NCBI RefSeq assembly: GCF_001514195.1
Contig: NZ_KQ948737.1
Location: 824,012 to 888,011, forward strand
Reading direction: 5' to 3'
Source: Streptomyces griseorubiginosus
GTDB lineage: Bacteria; Actinomycetota; Actinomycetes; Streptomycetales; Streptomycetaceae
Length of the DNA stretch: 64,000 nt
Part shown: positions 23,944 to 31,088 of the stretch, in pieces
How the letters are laid out: every line of letters starts with the position of its first letter
How positions within the stretch are numbered: position 1 is the stretch's first letter
Made by a program: the position numbers and the translations under genes
Notes under the pieces: generated by a model
Seen by the model: only the letters and a program-made list of their open reading frames with translations
Told to the model about the DNA's origin: nothing
The model's database searches: none

Positions 23944-25142
23944 CCTGGGGGTTTCCGCGGAACCCACAGCGGATGACCGATGTGACGGAAGTGGTGAGGA
24001 GGCTGTCCCGGCCCGCGTACGCCCTCCAGCGGGAAGCCGGTGCCGTGGGCCGGGCGGCCCGTGCCGCCTGGCGTGGTCCCGGGCGGCAGCGCGACCTGGT
24101 GGTGCAGTCCCTCAAGGCGTCGGCCGCGGCGATCCTGGCCTGGCTGGTGGCGGGCGTGTGGATGGGTGACCCGATGGCGTTGATGGCGCCCTGGGTGGCG
24201 GTGGTGCTGGTGCAGGCCACCGTGTTCAGCTCCCTCATGCAGGCGGCGCGGCAGCTCGCGGCGATCTGCTGCGGGACCGTGCTCGCGGCGGTGGCACTGG
24301 CCGCCACCGGGAGCACGCTGGGCGCGGTGGCGCTGTCCGTGCCGCCGCTGGTGCTCCTCGCGAACTGGCCCCGCTTCGGCGACCAGGGGATCTACGGGGC
24401 CACCACCGCGTTGTTCACCCTCGCCACCGGTGCCGCCAGTGCGTCCTCCGTCGGGCACCGGGTCGGGCAGGCCGCGCTCGGCGCGGTCATCGGCCTCGCC
24501 GTGAACGCGTTCGTGCTGCCGCCGATCCATCTGCGGGACGTCCGCGAGAACCTGGCAGCCCTGGCCCGGGAGGCGGGTGACGTCCTGCGCAGGGTCGCGG
24601 GTGACCTGCGCGAGGGCGAGTGGGACAGCCAGGGCTGGTCCCACGCCTCGGCCCATCTCGAACACCGTCTTGAGGCGCTGCGCTCCGCCCGGGGCTGGAG
24701 CCGGGAGAGCCTGCGGCTGACCGCCGCCCCGCTGCGAGCGGTACGGCGGCCTCCCGAGCCTGCCCCGCCCGAGCAGGACGACGAGCGCTGGAGCCGGGTC
24801 ACCGGGCACATCCGCGCGCTCACCCGGACCCTGGCCGTCGCCGCCGACGACGAGCGCGTCCCCACCGCGCCCTCGGGAACCGTGCTGGACTCCTACGCCC
24901 GGCTCCTGGAGCTGATCGGCGACGCCTGCCACGCGGAGGCCCGCCGGATACTGGGGGCCGGCGACGACGTGCATCCGGACGACGAGGCGATGGAGACGAT
25001 GCGGGAGCTGCGCGGGCGGCTCCACGACGGGCTGCGGGAGCACGCCGGACAGGGCGCCGACGGTACGACCGTCCTGGGGACGCTGCTGCTCCAGGCCGAG
25101 AACCTGTGGAGCGAGACCCTTCCGACCGGCCGGACGGGATGA
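23940..25142 (+). CDS. FUSC / aromatic acid exporter family membrane protein
   Basis: A 400-residue protein. The start at 23940 overlaps the HAD stop; an internal ATG at 23973 is the alternative. The N-terminal half has about six transmembrane segments, with LVVQSLKASAAAILAWLVAGVWMGDPMALMAPWVAVVLVQATV and NWPRFGDQGIYGATTALF, the FUSC (aromatic acid exporter) pattern. The C-terminal half (about 200-400) is soluble and helical. Members are linked to export of aromatic carboxylates or fusaric acid, but half-size actinobacterial ones are uncharacterised. A paralogue is encoded at 41104-42381. Confidence 0.82.
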   Translation: MTWGFPRNPQRMTDVTEVVRRLSRPAYALQREAGAVGRAARAAWRGPGRQRDLVVQSLKASAAAILAWLVAGVWMGDPMALMAPWVAVVLVQATVFSSLMQAARQLAAICCGTVLAAVALAATGSTLGAVALSVPPLVLLANWPRFGDQGIYGATTALFTLATGAASASSVGHRVGQAALGAVIGLAVNAFVLPPIHLRDVRENLAALAREAGDVLRRVAGDLREGEWDSQGWSHASAHLEHRLEALRSARGWSRESLRLTAAPLRAVRRPPEPAPPEQDDERWSRVTGHIRALTRTLAVAADDERVPTAPSGTVLDSYARLLELIGDACHAEARRILGAGDDVHPDDEAMETMRELRGRLHDGLREHAGQGADGTTVLGTLLLQAENLWSETLPTGRTG

Positions 25143-25219
25143 CACGGGCGGGGATGCAACGGGCCGGGGTGACACGAGCCGGGGGGTGACACGGCTCACG
25201 CCGAAGCGGCACCTGAGGA

Positions 25220-25246
25220 GGAACACCAAGGGGTCGTTGCCCGTTG
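25220..25246 (+). promoter_or_regulatory. ECF-sigma-like promoter of a probable non-coding RNA
   Basis: GGAAC at 25220-25224 and GTTG at 25243-25246 are separated by 18 bases. This is close to the GGAAT-N18-GTT pattern of SigR-type ECF sigma factors. The expected start point, about 25252-25254, falls immediately before the left arm of the long closing stem at 25255. That coincidence supports both the promoter and the RNA. Confidence 0.45.
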
Positions 25247-25251
25247 AACAG

Positions 25252-25425
25252 ACCGTGGGTGCGGATGGGACAGTGTCCCCGGGCCTCACCTTTTGCCCAC
25301 AGGGACGATCGTTCGGCTGAAGCCCTGTGGAGCGTTTCGCCGAGAGGCGACCGCCATCCGTGCCCACCACCTGACCGCCCCGACCGAGATTCCCCCGTCC
25401 GGTCGGGGCTTCCCCTTTTCTCTCG
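25252..25425 (+). ncRNA. Probable structured RNA of about 170 nt
   Basis: The region has no codon-biased frame but is rich in mutually consistent pairing. A long-range closing stem pairs GTGGG (25255-25259) and CGGATGG (25262-25268) with CCATCCG (25354-25360) and CCCAC (25363-25367), with a symmetric TG/TG internal loop. Inside lie CCACAGGG/CCCTGTGG (25297-25304 with 25323-25330) and TCGCC-gaga-GGCGA (25337-25350, GNRA loop). A further small GGGAC-agt-GTCCC is at 25267-25279. A strong terminator follows. It could be a small RNA or an attenuating leader of the downstream SDR gene. I do not recognise it as a known class. Confidence 0.5.
25377..25423 (+). terminator. Intrinsic terminator
   Basis: GCCCCGACCG (25377-25386) and CGGTCGGGGC (25400-25409) form a perfect 10-base stem with a 13-base loop. 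They are followed by the T-rich TTCCCCTTTTCTCT. Orientation is rightward. The FUSC gene ends 235 bases upstream, so the likely substrate is the RNA that begins near 25252. Confidence 0.8.
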
Positions 25426-25469
25426 CGGGCTTTCTCTTCTTCAGGCGCTGTTCCCCGACCGGGCCGGGC

Positions 25470-25508
25470 TTGACTTCGAGCGCACTCCAATTCGTAGCGT
25501 TCCGGTCA
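25470..25508 (+). promoter_or_regulatory. MerR-type promoter of a leaderless SDR gene
   Basis: TTGACT at 25470-25475 and TAGCGT at 25495-25500 are separated by 19 bases, the over-long spacer typical of MerR-activated promoters. The spacer region holds an imperfect dyad (ACTTCGAG and CTCCAATT around CGCA). The -10 ends seven bases before the ATG and there is no ribosome-binding site, so the transcript is probably leaderless. No MerR gene is in the window. Confidence 0.6.
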
Positions 25509-26467
25509 TGAGCACTGCACAGCACAAGATCGGTTCGGGGTTCGGCGCCCACAGCACGGCCGACGACGTCCTCGCGGGCGTCGACCTGTCCGGCAAGCTC
25601 GCGATCGTCACCGGCGGCTACTCCGGGCTCGGCCTGGAGACCACCAAGGCCCTCGTCAAGGCGGGCGCCCGGGTCGTCGTCCCGGCCCGCCGTCCCGACA
25701 CCGCGAAGGAGGCCCTCGCCGGCCTCGACGGGGTGGAACAGGACGTGCTCGACCTCGGCGACCTGGACAGCGTGCACGCCTTCGCCGAGCGCTTCCTCGC
25801 CTCCGGCCGCACGATCGACCTCGTCATCGACAACGCCGGGATCATGGCCTGCCCGGAGACCCGGGTCGGGCCCGGCTGGGAGGCGCAGTTCGCGACCAAC
25901 CACCTCGGCCACTTCGCCCTGGTGAACCGCCTCTGGCCGGCCATCGAGTCCGGCGGCGCCCGTGTGGTGTCGGTGTCCTCGCGCGCCCACCACTTCTCCG
26001 GCATGCGCTGGGACGACGTCCACTGGCGGACCGGCTACGACAAGTGGCAGGCCTACGGCCAGGCCAAGACGGCGAACGTCCTGTTCGCGGTCCACCTCGA
26101 CAAGCTCGGCGCCGAGCGGGGCGTGCGGGCCTTCTCGCTCCACCCCGGCGGCATCCTCACCCCGTTGCAGCGCCACCTGCCCAAGGCGGAGATGGTCGAG
26201 CGCGGCTGGATCGACGAACAGGGCAACGCCCTCAACCCGTCCGGCTTCAAGAGCCCCGAGCAGGGCGCGGCCACCCAGGTGTGGGCGGCGACCTCGCCGC
26301 AGCTGGACGGCATGGGCGGTGTCTACCTGGAGGACTGCGACATCGCCGAGCCCGCCGTCGACGGCGACCAGAGCGGTGGTGTCCGGGCCTGGGCGACCGA
26401 CCCGGAGCAGGCGGCCCGGCTGTGGACGCTGTCGGCGGAGCTGACGGGCGTGAACGCGTTCGCCTGA
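25508..26467 (+). CDS. SDR oxidoreductase of the retinol-dehydrogenase/WWOX-like type
   Basis: A 319-residue short-chain dehydrogenase. Cofactor loop AIVTGGYSGLGLETTKAL, NNAG variant DNAGIMACPE, FATNHLGHFALVNRL, catalytic Ser in VVSVSSRAHHFSG, and YGQAK (Tyr-x-x-x-Lys). The extended length, NHLGHF motif and SRAHH segment place it with the larger SDRs that act on lipophilic alcohols or aldehydes. The probable MerR-controlled leaderless promoter suggests a stress or xenobiotic response. It converges with the peptidase gene at 26484, only 16 bases away. Confidence 0.9.
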   Translation: MSTAQHKIGSGFGAHSTADDVLAGVDLSGKLAIVTGGYSGLGLETTKALVKAGARVVVPARRPDTAKEALAGLDGVEQDVLDLGDLDSVHAFAERFLASGRTIDLVIDNAGIMACPETRVGPGWEAQFATNHLGHFALVNRLWPAIESGGARVVSVSSRAHHFSGMRWDDVHWRTGYDKWQAYGQAKTANVLFAVHLDKLGAERGVRAFSLHPGGILTPLQRHLPKAEMVERGWIDEQGNALNPSGFKSPEQGAATQVWAATSPQLDGMGGVYLEDCDIAEPAVDGDQSGGVRAWATDPEQAARLWTLSAELTGVNAFA

Positions 26468-26483
26468 GCCTGAGCCGACGGCT

Positions 26484-27140
26484 CTACAACTGGTCGAGTT
26501 CCTTCGGCCCGTACAGCGCGGCCGGCGCGCCTGTCTCCAGCGCCCAGTAGCGGTCGCCGTACGACCAGTGCCACCACTCGGTCGGGTAGTTGACCAGCCC
26601 GGCCGCGGCCAGGGCCTCGCCCAGCACGGCCCGGTTGGCCTTCGCCTCCTCGGTGATGTTGCCGGCGCCCGTGTAGCAGGCGCCGTCGCTCTCCTCCGGG
26701 TTGGCGTTCAGGGCGGTGCCCAGGTCGAGTTCGCGGCCGTCGGCGCTCACCAGGGTGAGGTCGGCGGCCGCTCCGGCGCTGTGCGGGGCTATCTCGGGCG
26801 GGGAGACGTACCGGCTGGCCGCGGTGCGGATCCGGTCGGCGGACCAGTCCGGGTGGTCCGCGCGCAGGGCGTCCGCGTACGTCTCGAAGTAGTGCTGCTG
26901 GAGCGCGGGCGGCCGGTAGCCCTCCACGAAGAGCAGCCGCAGGCCGTCCGGCAGCAGGGCCTCGGCGGCGAGCAGCCGGTCCAGGACGCCCTGGCGCAGA
27001 TGGACCTCCGCGCCCTGGGAGTCCTCGTGCTTGCGGTCGTCGACCAGGAGCCGGCCGCGGACGTCCACCAGCGGCTCACCGTTCTCCTCGACGGGCACGG
27101 CGGCGACACGGGCGTCGGACATCAGGATGATCTCACTCAT
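26484..27140 (-). CDS. M15 family D-Ala-D-Ala dipeptidase-like (VanX-like) peptidase
   Basis: A 218-residue protein with the zinc-peptidase motifs of VanX/M15: PHSAGAAADLTLV (His and Asp ligands of the SxHxxGxAxD type) and TEWWHWSYGDRYW (catalytic Glu and third ligand His). FVEGYRPPALQQHYF is also family-typical. There is no signal peptide, so it is probably cytoplasmic. VanX enzymes hydrolyse D-Ala-D-Ala. Without vanH/vanA neighbours it is more likely a peptidoglycan recycling dipeptidase than a glycopeptide resistance gene. Only a weak ribosome site is present. Confidence 0.85.
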   Translation of the reverse strand: MSEIILMSDARVAAVPVEENGEPLVDVRGRLLVDDRKHEDSQGAEVHLRQGVLDRLLAAEALLPDGLRLLFVEGYRPPALQQHYFETYADALRADHPDWSADRIRTAASRYVSPPEIAPHSAGAAADLTLVSADGRELDLGTALNANPEESDGACYTGAGNITEEAKANRAVLGEALAAAGLVNYPTEWWHWSYGDRYWALETGAPAALYGPKELDQL

Positions 27141-27269
27141 GGGGCGATCATCTCGTGGCGCCGGGCGCCGCCCCGCACCGCATGCATCCCCGGCGGGCGG
27201 CACCGCCTGCATCACCAGAGGGCGGGTACTCGGCCGGTTCCCCGCCCCAGCGGCCCGAAGGAGCCGAAG

Positions 27270-28298
27270 GTGAGCACTTCAAGCGGCAGCAGGATCGTGG
27301 TCACGGGCGCCACCGGCAACGTGGGAACCAGCGTGGTGCGCCTTCTCTCGGAGGATCCGGAGGTGGGCTCCGTACGGGGCCTGGCCCGGCGGATCCCGGA
27401 CTGGTCGCCCGCCCGCACCGAGTGGTCGGCGGTCGATCTCGCGTCCGCGCAGGCGGATCTGGCCGAGGAGTTCGCGGGCGCCGACACGGTTGTCCATCTG
27501 GCGTGGGCGTTCCAGCCGACGCACGACCCGGCGACGACCTGGCGCACCAACGTCCTCGGCTCCATCCGCGTGTTCGAGGCGGTCGCGGCGGCCAAGGTGC
27601 CGACGCTGGTGCACGCCTCCTCGGTGGGCGCGTACTCCCCCGGACCCAAGGAACACGCGGTGGACGAGTCCTGGCCGACGCACGGCTGGCCGGACGCGGC
27701 GTACACCCGGGAGAAGGCGTACCTGGAACGGGCCCTGGACACCTTCGAGCGCGACCACCCGGCGGTCCGGGTGGTCCGGATGCGTCCGGCGTTCCTCTTC
27801 AAGCGGGAGTCGGCCAGCGAGCAGCGCCGGATCTTCGGCGGCCGTTTCCTGCCCGGCCAGCTGGCCCGGCCCGAACTGCTGCCCTTCCTGCCGGACATCC
27901 CCGGACTGCGGGTGCAGGCCCTGCACACCGACGACGCGGCGCGGGCCTATGTGCTGGCGGTGCGCTCGCAGGTGCGGGGCGCCTTCAACCTGGCGGGCGA
28001 GCCGCCGGTGGACGCGGAGCTGCTGGGCGAGCTGCTCGGCGCCCGTCCGGTACGGCTGCCCCGCACCGCCGCCCGCTCGGCGATCGCGGCCGCGTGGGGA
28101 CTGCACCTGCTGCCCGCCTCCCCGCACCTGTTCGACGCGGTCCTGCGGTTGCCGCTGATGGACTGCACGCGCGCGCGGACCGAACTGGGCTGGTACCCGG
28201 AGCACACGGCGACCGAGGTCCTGGAGGAGTTCCTGCACGGGATGCAGCAGGGCGCCGGGGCGCCGACGGAGCCGATGAGGGGCCGCAAGGTCGGCTGA
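27270..28298 (+). CDS. NAD-dependent epimerase/dehydratase family protein
   Basis: A 342-residue extended SDR with a GTG start seven bases after AAGGAG. The cofactor motif is IVVTGATGNVGTSVVRLL (T/V-x-G-A-T-G-x-x-G), followed by VVHLAWAFQPTHD. The active-site pair is HASSVGAYSPG and the YTREK Tyr-x-x-x-Lys. C-terminal substrate region: VQALHTDDAARAYVLAV and a LGWYPEHTATEVLEEFL tail. Such proteins act on nucleotide-sugars or are atypical oxidoreductases; no sugar biosynthesis genes are nearby to specify which. Confidence 0.88.
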   Translation: MSTSSGSRIVVTGATGNVGTSVVRLLSEDPEVGSVRGLARRIPDWSPARTEWSAVDLASAQADLAEEFAGADTVVHLAWAFQPTHDPATTWRTNVLGSIRVFEAVAAAKVPTLVHASSVGAYSPGPKEHAVDESWPTHGWPDAAYTREKAYLERALDTFERDHPAVRVVRMRPAFLFKRESASEQRRIFGGRFLPGQLARPELLPFLPDIPGLRVQALHTDDAARAYVLAVRSQVRGAFNLAGEPPVDAELLGELLGARPVRLPRTAARSAIAAAWGLHLLPASPHLFDAVLRLPLMDCTRARTELGWYPEHTATEVLEEFLHGMQQGAGAPTEPMRGRKVG

Positions 28299-28308
28299 GC
28301 CCCGGCCG

Positions 28309-28440
28309 CGGGGGTCCGGACCCGCAGGTCTCCGCGCGGGGGTCTCCGAACCCGTAGGTCTCCGCGCGGGGGTCTCCGAACCCGTAGGTCTCCGCGCGGG
28401 GGTCTCCGCGCGGGGGTCTCCGGACCCGCAGGTCTTCGAA
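28309..28440. repeat. 30-bp tandem repeat downstream of the epimerase gene
   Basis: About four copies of a 30-base unit, each reading GGGGGTCTCCG, AACCCGTAGG and TCTCCGCGC with small changes. The first and last copies carry GGACCCGCAGG, and one copy is truncated to TCTCCGCGCGGG. The array lies between convergent gene ends, and alternating complementarity (CCGCGCGGG) could fold into hairpins acting as a bidirectional transcription block. Confidence 0.8.
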
Positions 28441-28451
28441 GGGACCGGTGG

Positions 28452-28700
28452 TCAGCCGGAGGACTCCTGCGCTTCCGGGTGCTCGGGGTGCACGGTGTCC
28501 GACCGCTGCGCTCCCTGCCGGCGGCTGGTGCCCGCCTCGTCGGTGTCGGGGACGTCCTCGGGCCGGTCGTCGGCGCCCTCGTCCTCGCCCGGCACGGTGG
28601 CGACCTCCCAGGGGTCCTCGCCCTCGCCCGCCTGCTGGTCCGGCAGGTCCCGCGGGATCGGGTCGCCGTTCTCTCCGGGCCCTTCGCTGCGGTGGTCCAC
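28452..28700 (-). CDS. Acidic, probably disordered hypothetical protein, 82 residues
   Basis: GTG start at 28698-28700 with AAAGGGAT upstream. The sequence is very rich in Glu, Asp, Gly and Pro, with no hydrophobic core. It includes DPWEVATVPGEDEGADDRPEDVPDTDEAGTSRRQG and ends EHPEAQESSG. Such short acidic proteins are common and conserved among streptomycetes but have no known function. It is followed downstream by the 30-bp repeat array and preceded by the ROK gene on the same strand. Confidence 0.6.
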   Translation of the reverse strand: MDHRSEGPGENGDPIPRDLPDQQAGEGEDPWEVATVPGEDEGADDRPEDVPDTDEAGTSRRQGAQRSDTVHPEHPEAQESSG

Positions 28701-28793
28701 GACGTCATCCCTTTCGTTCTCGGCGTTCGTTCTTGGGGTCGGCGGGAGCGCGAGTACCTCTGTGCGGGTCGACGAAACGCAGGTCGGAGGAGG

Positions 28794-30074
28794 TCAGCGT
28801 GGGGCGCGGTCGTCCAGGGCGGCCCGCCAGGCCGGTGCCGGCCCCTCGGGAGCGGGCTCGGGGCGACGGCCACCCCGGCCGAAGAAGTCGGCGAGCGGGA
28901 GGATGGCCGCACCGACGGTGACCGCGTCGGGCCCGAGCCGGCCCAGCTCTACGGTGACCTTCTCTGCCGGGTAGCGCAGCGCGTACGCCGTGGCGTGCCG
29001 CCGTACGGCGGGCAGGAACCGTTCGCCCAGCTGGAGCCCGGCCCAGCCGCCGATGAGGATGCGTTCGGGCTGGAAGAGGTTGATCAGGTCGGACAGGCCG
29101 GCGCCCAGGTACTCGGCGGTCTCCTCCAGCACGGCGAGCGCCACCGGGTCGCCCTCGGTGTCCCCGGACGGGTACGCGGCGGCGAGCAGCGCGGTCAGCG
29201 CGGTCTCCTCGTCGGCGCCCTCGGGCGGCCGGCCCCCTTCCTCGCGCCAGCGCTCCAGCAGCGACTCGGCGCCCGCGTAGGCCTCCAGGCAGCCGAGTGC
29301 TCCGCAGCGGCAGCGGCGCCCCCTGACCCGTACGGTCAGATGACCCCACTCGACCGCCCGGCCGTGCTCCACCTCGGGCGTCACCAGACAGGCGCCGACG
29401 CCGGAACCGAAGAGGACCACCACCGCGCTGCGGGCCCCGCGGCCGCCGCCGAACCACATCTCGGCCTGGCCGAGGGTCCTGGCGCCGTTGTCGATGAAGT
29501 ACCGGACGCCGGCGGGCAGCGGGGAGCCGGTGCGCAGCAGCGCCTCCAGCGGGACGGCGTCCCAGCCGATGGTCTGGCCGTGCACGACGGCCCCGCTGTC
29601 CGGGGTGTGCGCGACGATGCCGGGCACGCCGATGCCGACGCCGAGCAGTCGCCCGGGCTCGATGGCGGCGTCCGCGAGCACCTCGGCGATGCCGTCGCGG
29701 ATGTGGCCGACGACGACCTCGACGTCGTAGCCGCGTCCGGTCAACGGGCTTTCGGCGCGGGCGAGTTCGGTGAGGGTCAGGTCGAACAGCTCGACGCGGA
29801 CCCGGGTCTCGCCCACGTCGACGCCGATCATGTGCCCGCTGCCGGGCGCCACCCGCAGCAGGGTGCGGGGCCGGCCGCCGTCGGAGTCGACGCTGCCGGC
29901 CTCCTCGACCAGCCCGTCGGCGATCAGGTCGGCGACCACGTTGCTGACCGAGCCGGAGCTCAGTCCGGTGGCGGGGCCGAGTTCGAAGCGGCTGAGGGGT
30001 CCGTCGAACCAGAGGCGCTGGAGCACGGCTGTGCGGTTGGCGCGTCTGAGGTCGCGTACGGTGCGTCCGTTCAA
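28794..30074 (-). CDS. ROK family transcriptional regulator (NagC/XylR type)
   Basis: A 426-residue protein. It starts at TTG 30072-30074, overlapping the kinase stop in TTGA, with GGAG upstream. Residues about 1-80 form the winged helix (RFELGPATGLSSGSVSNVVADLIADGLVEEAG). The ROK sugar-kinase-like domain follows, with VDVGETRVRVELFDL, GVGIGVPGIV, the zinc motif CRCGALGCLEAYAG, and GWAGLQLGERF. The zinc motif suggests ligand binding rather than only catalysis. It is the last gene of an operon with the kinase and the CYP102 monooxygenase, so it may sense a substrate or product of these enzymes. Confidence 0.9.
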   Translation of the reverse strand: MNGRTVRDLRRANRTAVLQRLWFDGPLSRFELGPATGLSSGSVSNVVADLIADGLVEEAGSVDSDGGRPRTLLRVAPGSGHMIGVDVGETRVRVELFDLTLTELARAESPLTGRGYDVEVVVGHIRDGIAEVLADAAIEPGRLLGVGIGVPGIVAHTPDSGAVVHGQTIGWDAVPLEALLRTGSPLPAGVRYFIDNGARTLGQAEMWFGGGRGARSAVVVLFGSGVGACLVTPEVEHGRAVEWGHLTVRVRGRRCRCGALGCLEAYAGAESLLERWREEGGRPPEGADEETALTALLAAAYPSGDTEGDPVALAVLEETAEYLGAGLSDLINLFQPERILIGGWAGLQLGERFLPAVRRHATAYALRYPAEKVTVELGRLGPDAVTVGAAILPLADFFGRGGRRPEPAPEGPAPAWRAALDDRAPR

Positions 30075-31072
30075 GGGGTTCTGACTCCTGTGACCCGGGA
30101 GAGGGCCTCGATCTCGTCCAGCGCCGCGACGAGGTGCGGTGCCACCGTCGACTGGACCCAGCGTTCCCTCTCGACGTCGACGGCCCGGGGGACCGTCTCG
30201 GTGAGCATGATCAGGTAGAGGTAGGCGCGGTAGAGGGCGAGCCGCACCCGGGCCGGGACGTCGAACTCGGCCCGGCCGCCCGCCTCCCGGTAGCCGGTGA
30301 GAAACGCCTCGTCCTGCTTGATGTCGCCCAGCAGCGCCAGGGAGACGAAGTCGGCGAGGGGGTCGCCCCAGAACATCCGCTCGCCGTCGATCAGCCCGCC
30401 GATGCGCGGCTCCCCGCCGGCCGGGCGGTCGACGAGGATGTTGCCGTCCCACAGGTCGAAGTGGACCAGCGCGGGGACGGTGACCTCGTCGAGGGCCGGG
30501 TAACCGGCCCGGACCGCGGCCTCCACCTGTGCGAGGGACCTTGGCAGCCGCGCCCCGTAGTCCCGGGCGTCGCCGAGGATCGCGTCGATCATGGTGGTGA
30601 ACGCGGTCCGCCAGTCGGGGGCGAGCGGACCGAGGGCGCGGGAGGGGTAGCCGTGGCCGGGCCCGGTCACCGAGTGCAGCCGGGCCACCTGGCGGCCCAG
30701 CTCCCTGCGCAGGGGCGGGCGTTCGGCAGCGGTGACCGACGCGTCCCAGGGCTCGCCGGGACAGGCCGTCATCAGCAGATGCGGTACGGCGGCGCCGGTC
30801 CCGAAGGCCACCACGTGCGGTGCGGCGACCTCGGCCTCGGCGGCCCTGCGGTAGAACTCCGCCTCGGCGACGAGGAGTCCGCGCTCGTAGCTCAGGCCGG
30901 GGACGGTGGCCGCGGGCGGGACCTTGACCACGTACCGGGTGCCGTCGGTGAGAAGGAGTTCCTCGACGGTGTTGTACGTGCCGCCGCTCAGGGGCCGGAC
31001 CGCGGTGAGCCGATCCGGGTCGAGTCCCGCGTCCTCCAGCACCTGTCGACCCCATTCCCAGGAGTCCGCCAA
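30071..31072 (-). CDS. Aminoglycoside-phosphotransferase-fold (APH family) small-molecule kinase
   Basis: A 333-residue protein starting at TTG 31070-31072 with GGAAGGGG upstream, 16 bases after the P450 gene stops. Kinase landmarks: PLSGGTYNTVEELLL (glycine loop), YVVKVP (catalytic Lys), ALVHFDLWDGNILVDR (HxDxxxxN catalytic loop) and GLIDGERMFWGDPLADF (DFG-equivalent). The family phosphorylates hydroxyl groups of antibiotics, choline, homoserine and others. Its placement between a self-sufficient P450 and a ROK regulator suggests phosphorylation of a hydroxylated or sugar-like compound; this is inference. Confidence 0.85.
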   Translation of the reverse strand: MADSWEWGRQVLEDAGLDPDRLTAVRPLSGGTYNTVEELLLTDGTRYVVKVPPAATVPGLSYERGLLVAEAEFYRRAAEAEVAAPHVVAFGTGAAVPHLLMTACPGEPWDASVTAAERPPLRRELGRQVARLHSVTGPGHGYPSRALGPLAPDWRTAFTTMIDAILGDARDYGARLPRSLAQVEAAVRAGYPALDEVTVPALVHFDLWDGNILVDRPAGGEPRIGGLIDGERMFWGDPLADFVSLALLGDIKQDEAFLTGYREAGGRAEFDVPARVRLALYRAYLYLIMLTETVPRAVDVERERWVQSTVAPHLVAALDEIEALSRVTGVRTP

Positions 31073-31088
31073 CGTTCCGCCCCTTCCG

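Noticed and set aside
26484..27140. Vancomycin resistance cluster
   Set aside because: A VanX-like peptidase is present, but no vanH, vanA or two-component genes surround it, and the VanZ-like gene is 8 kb away.
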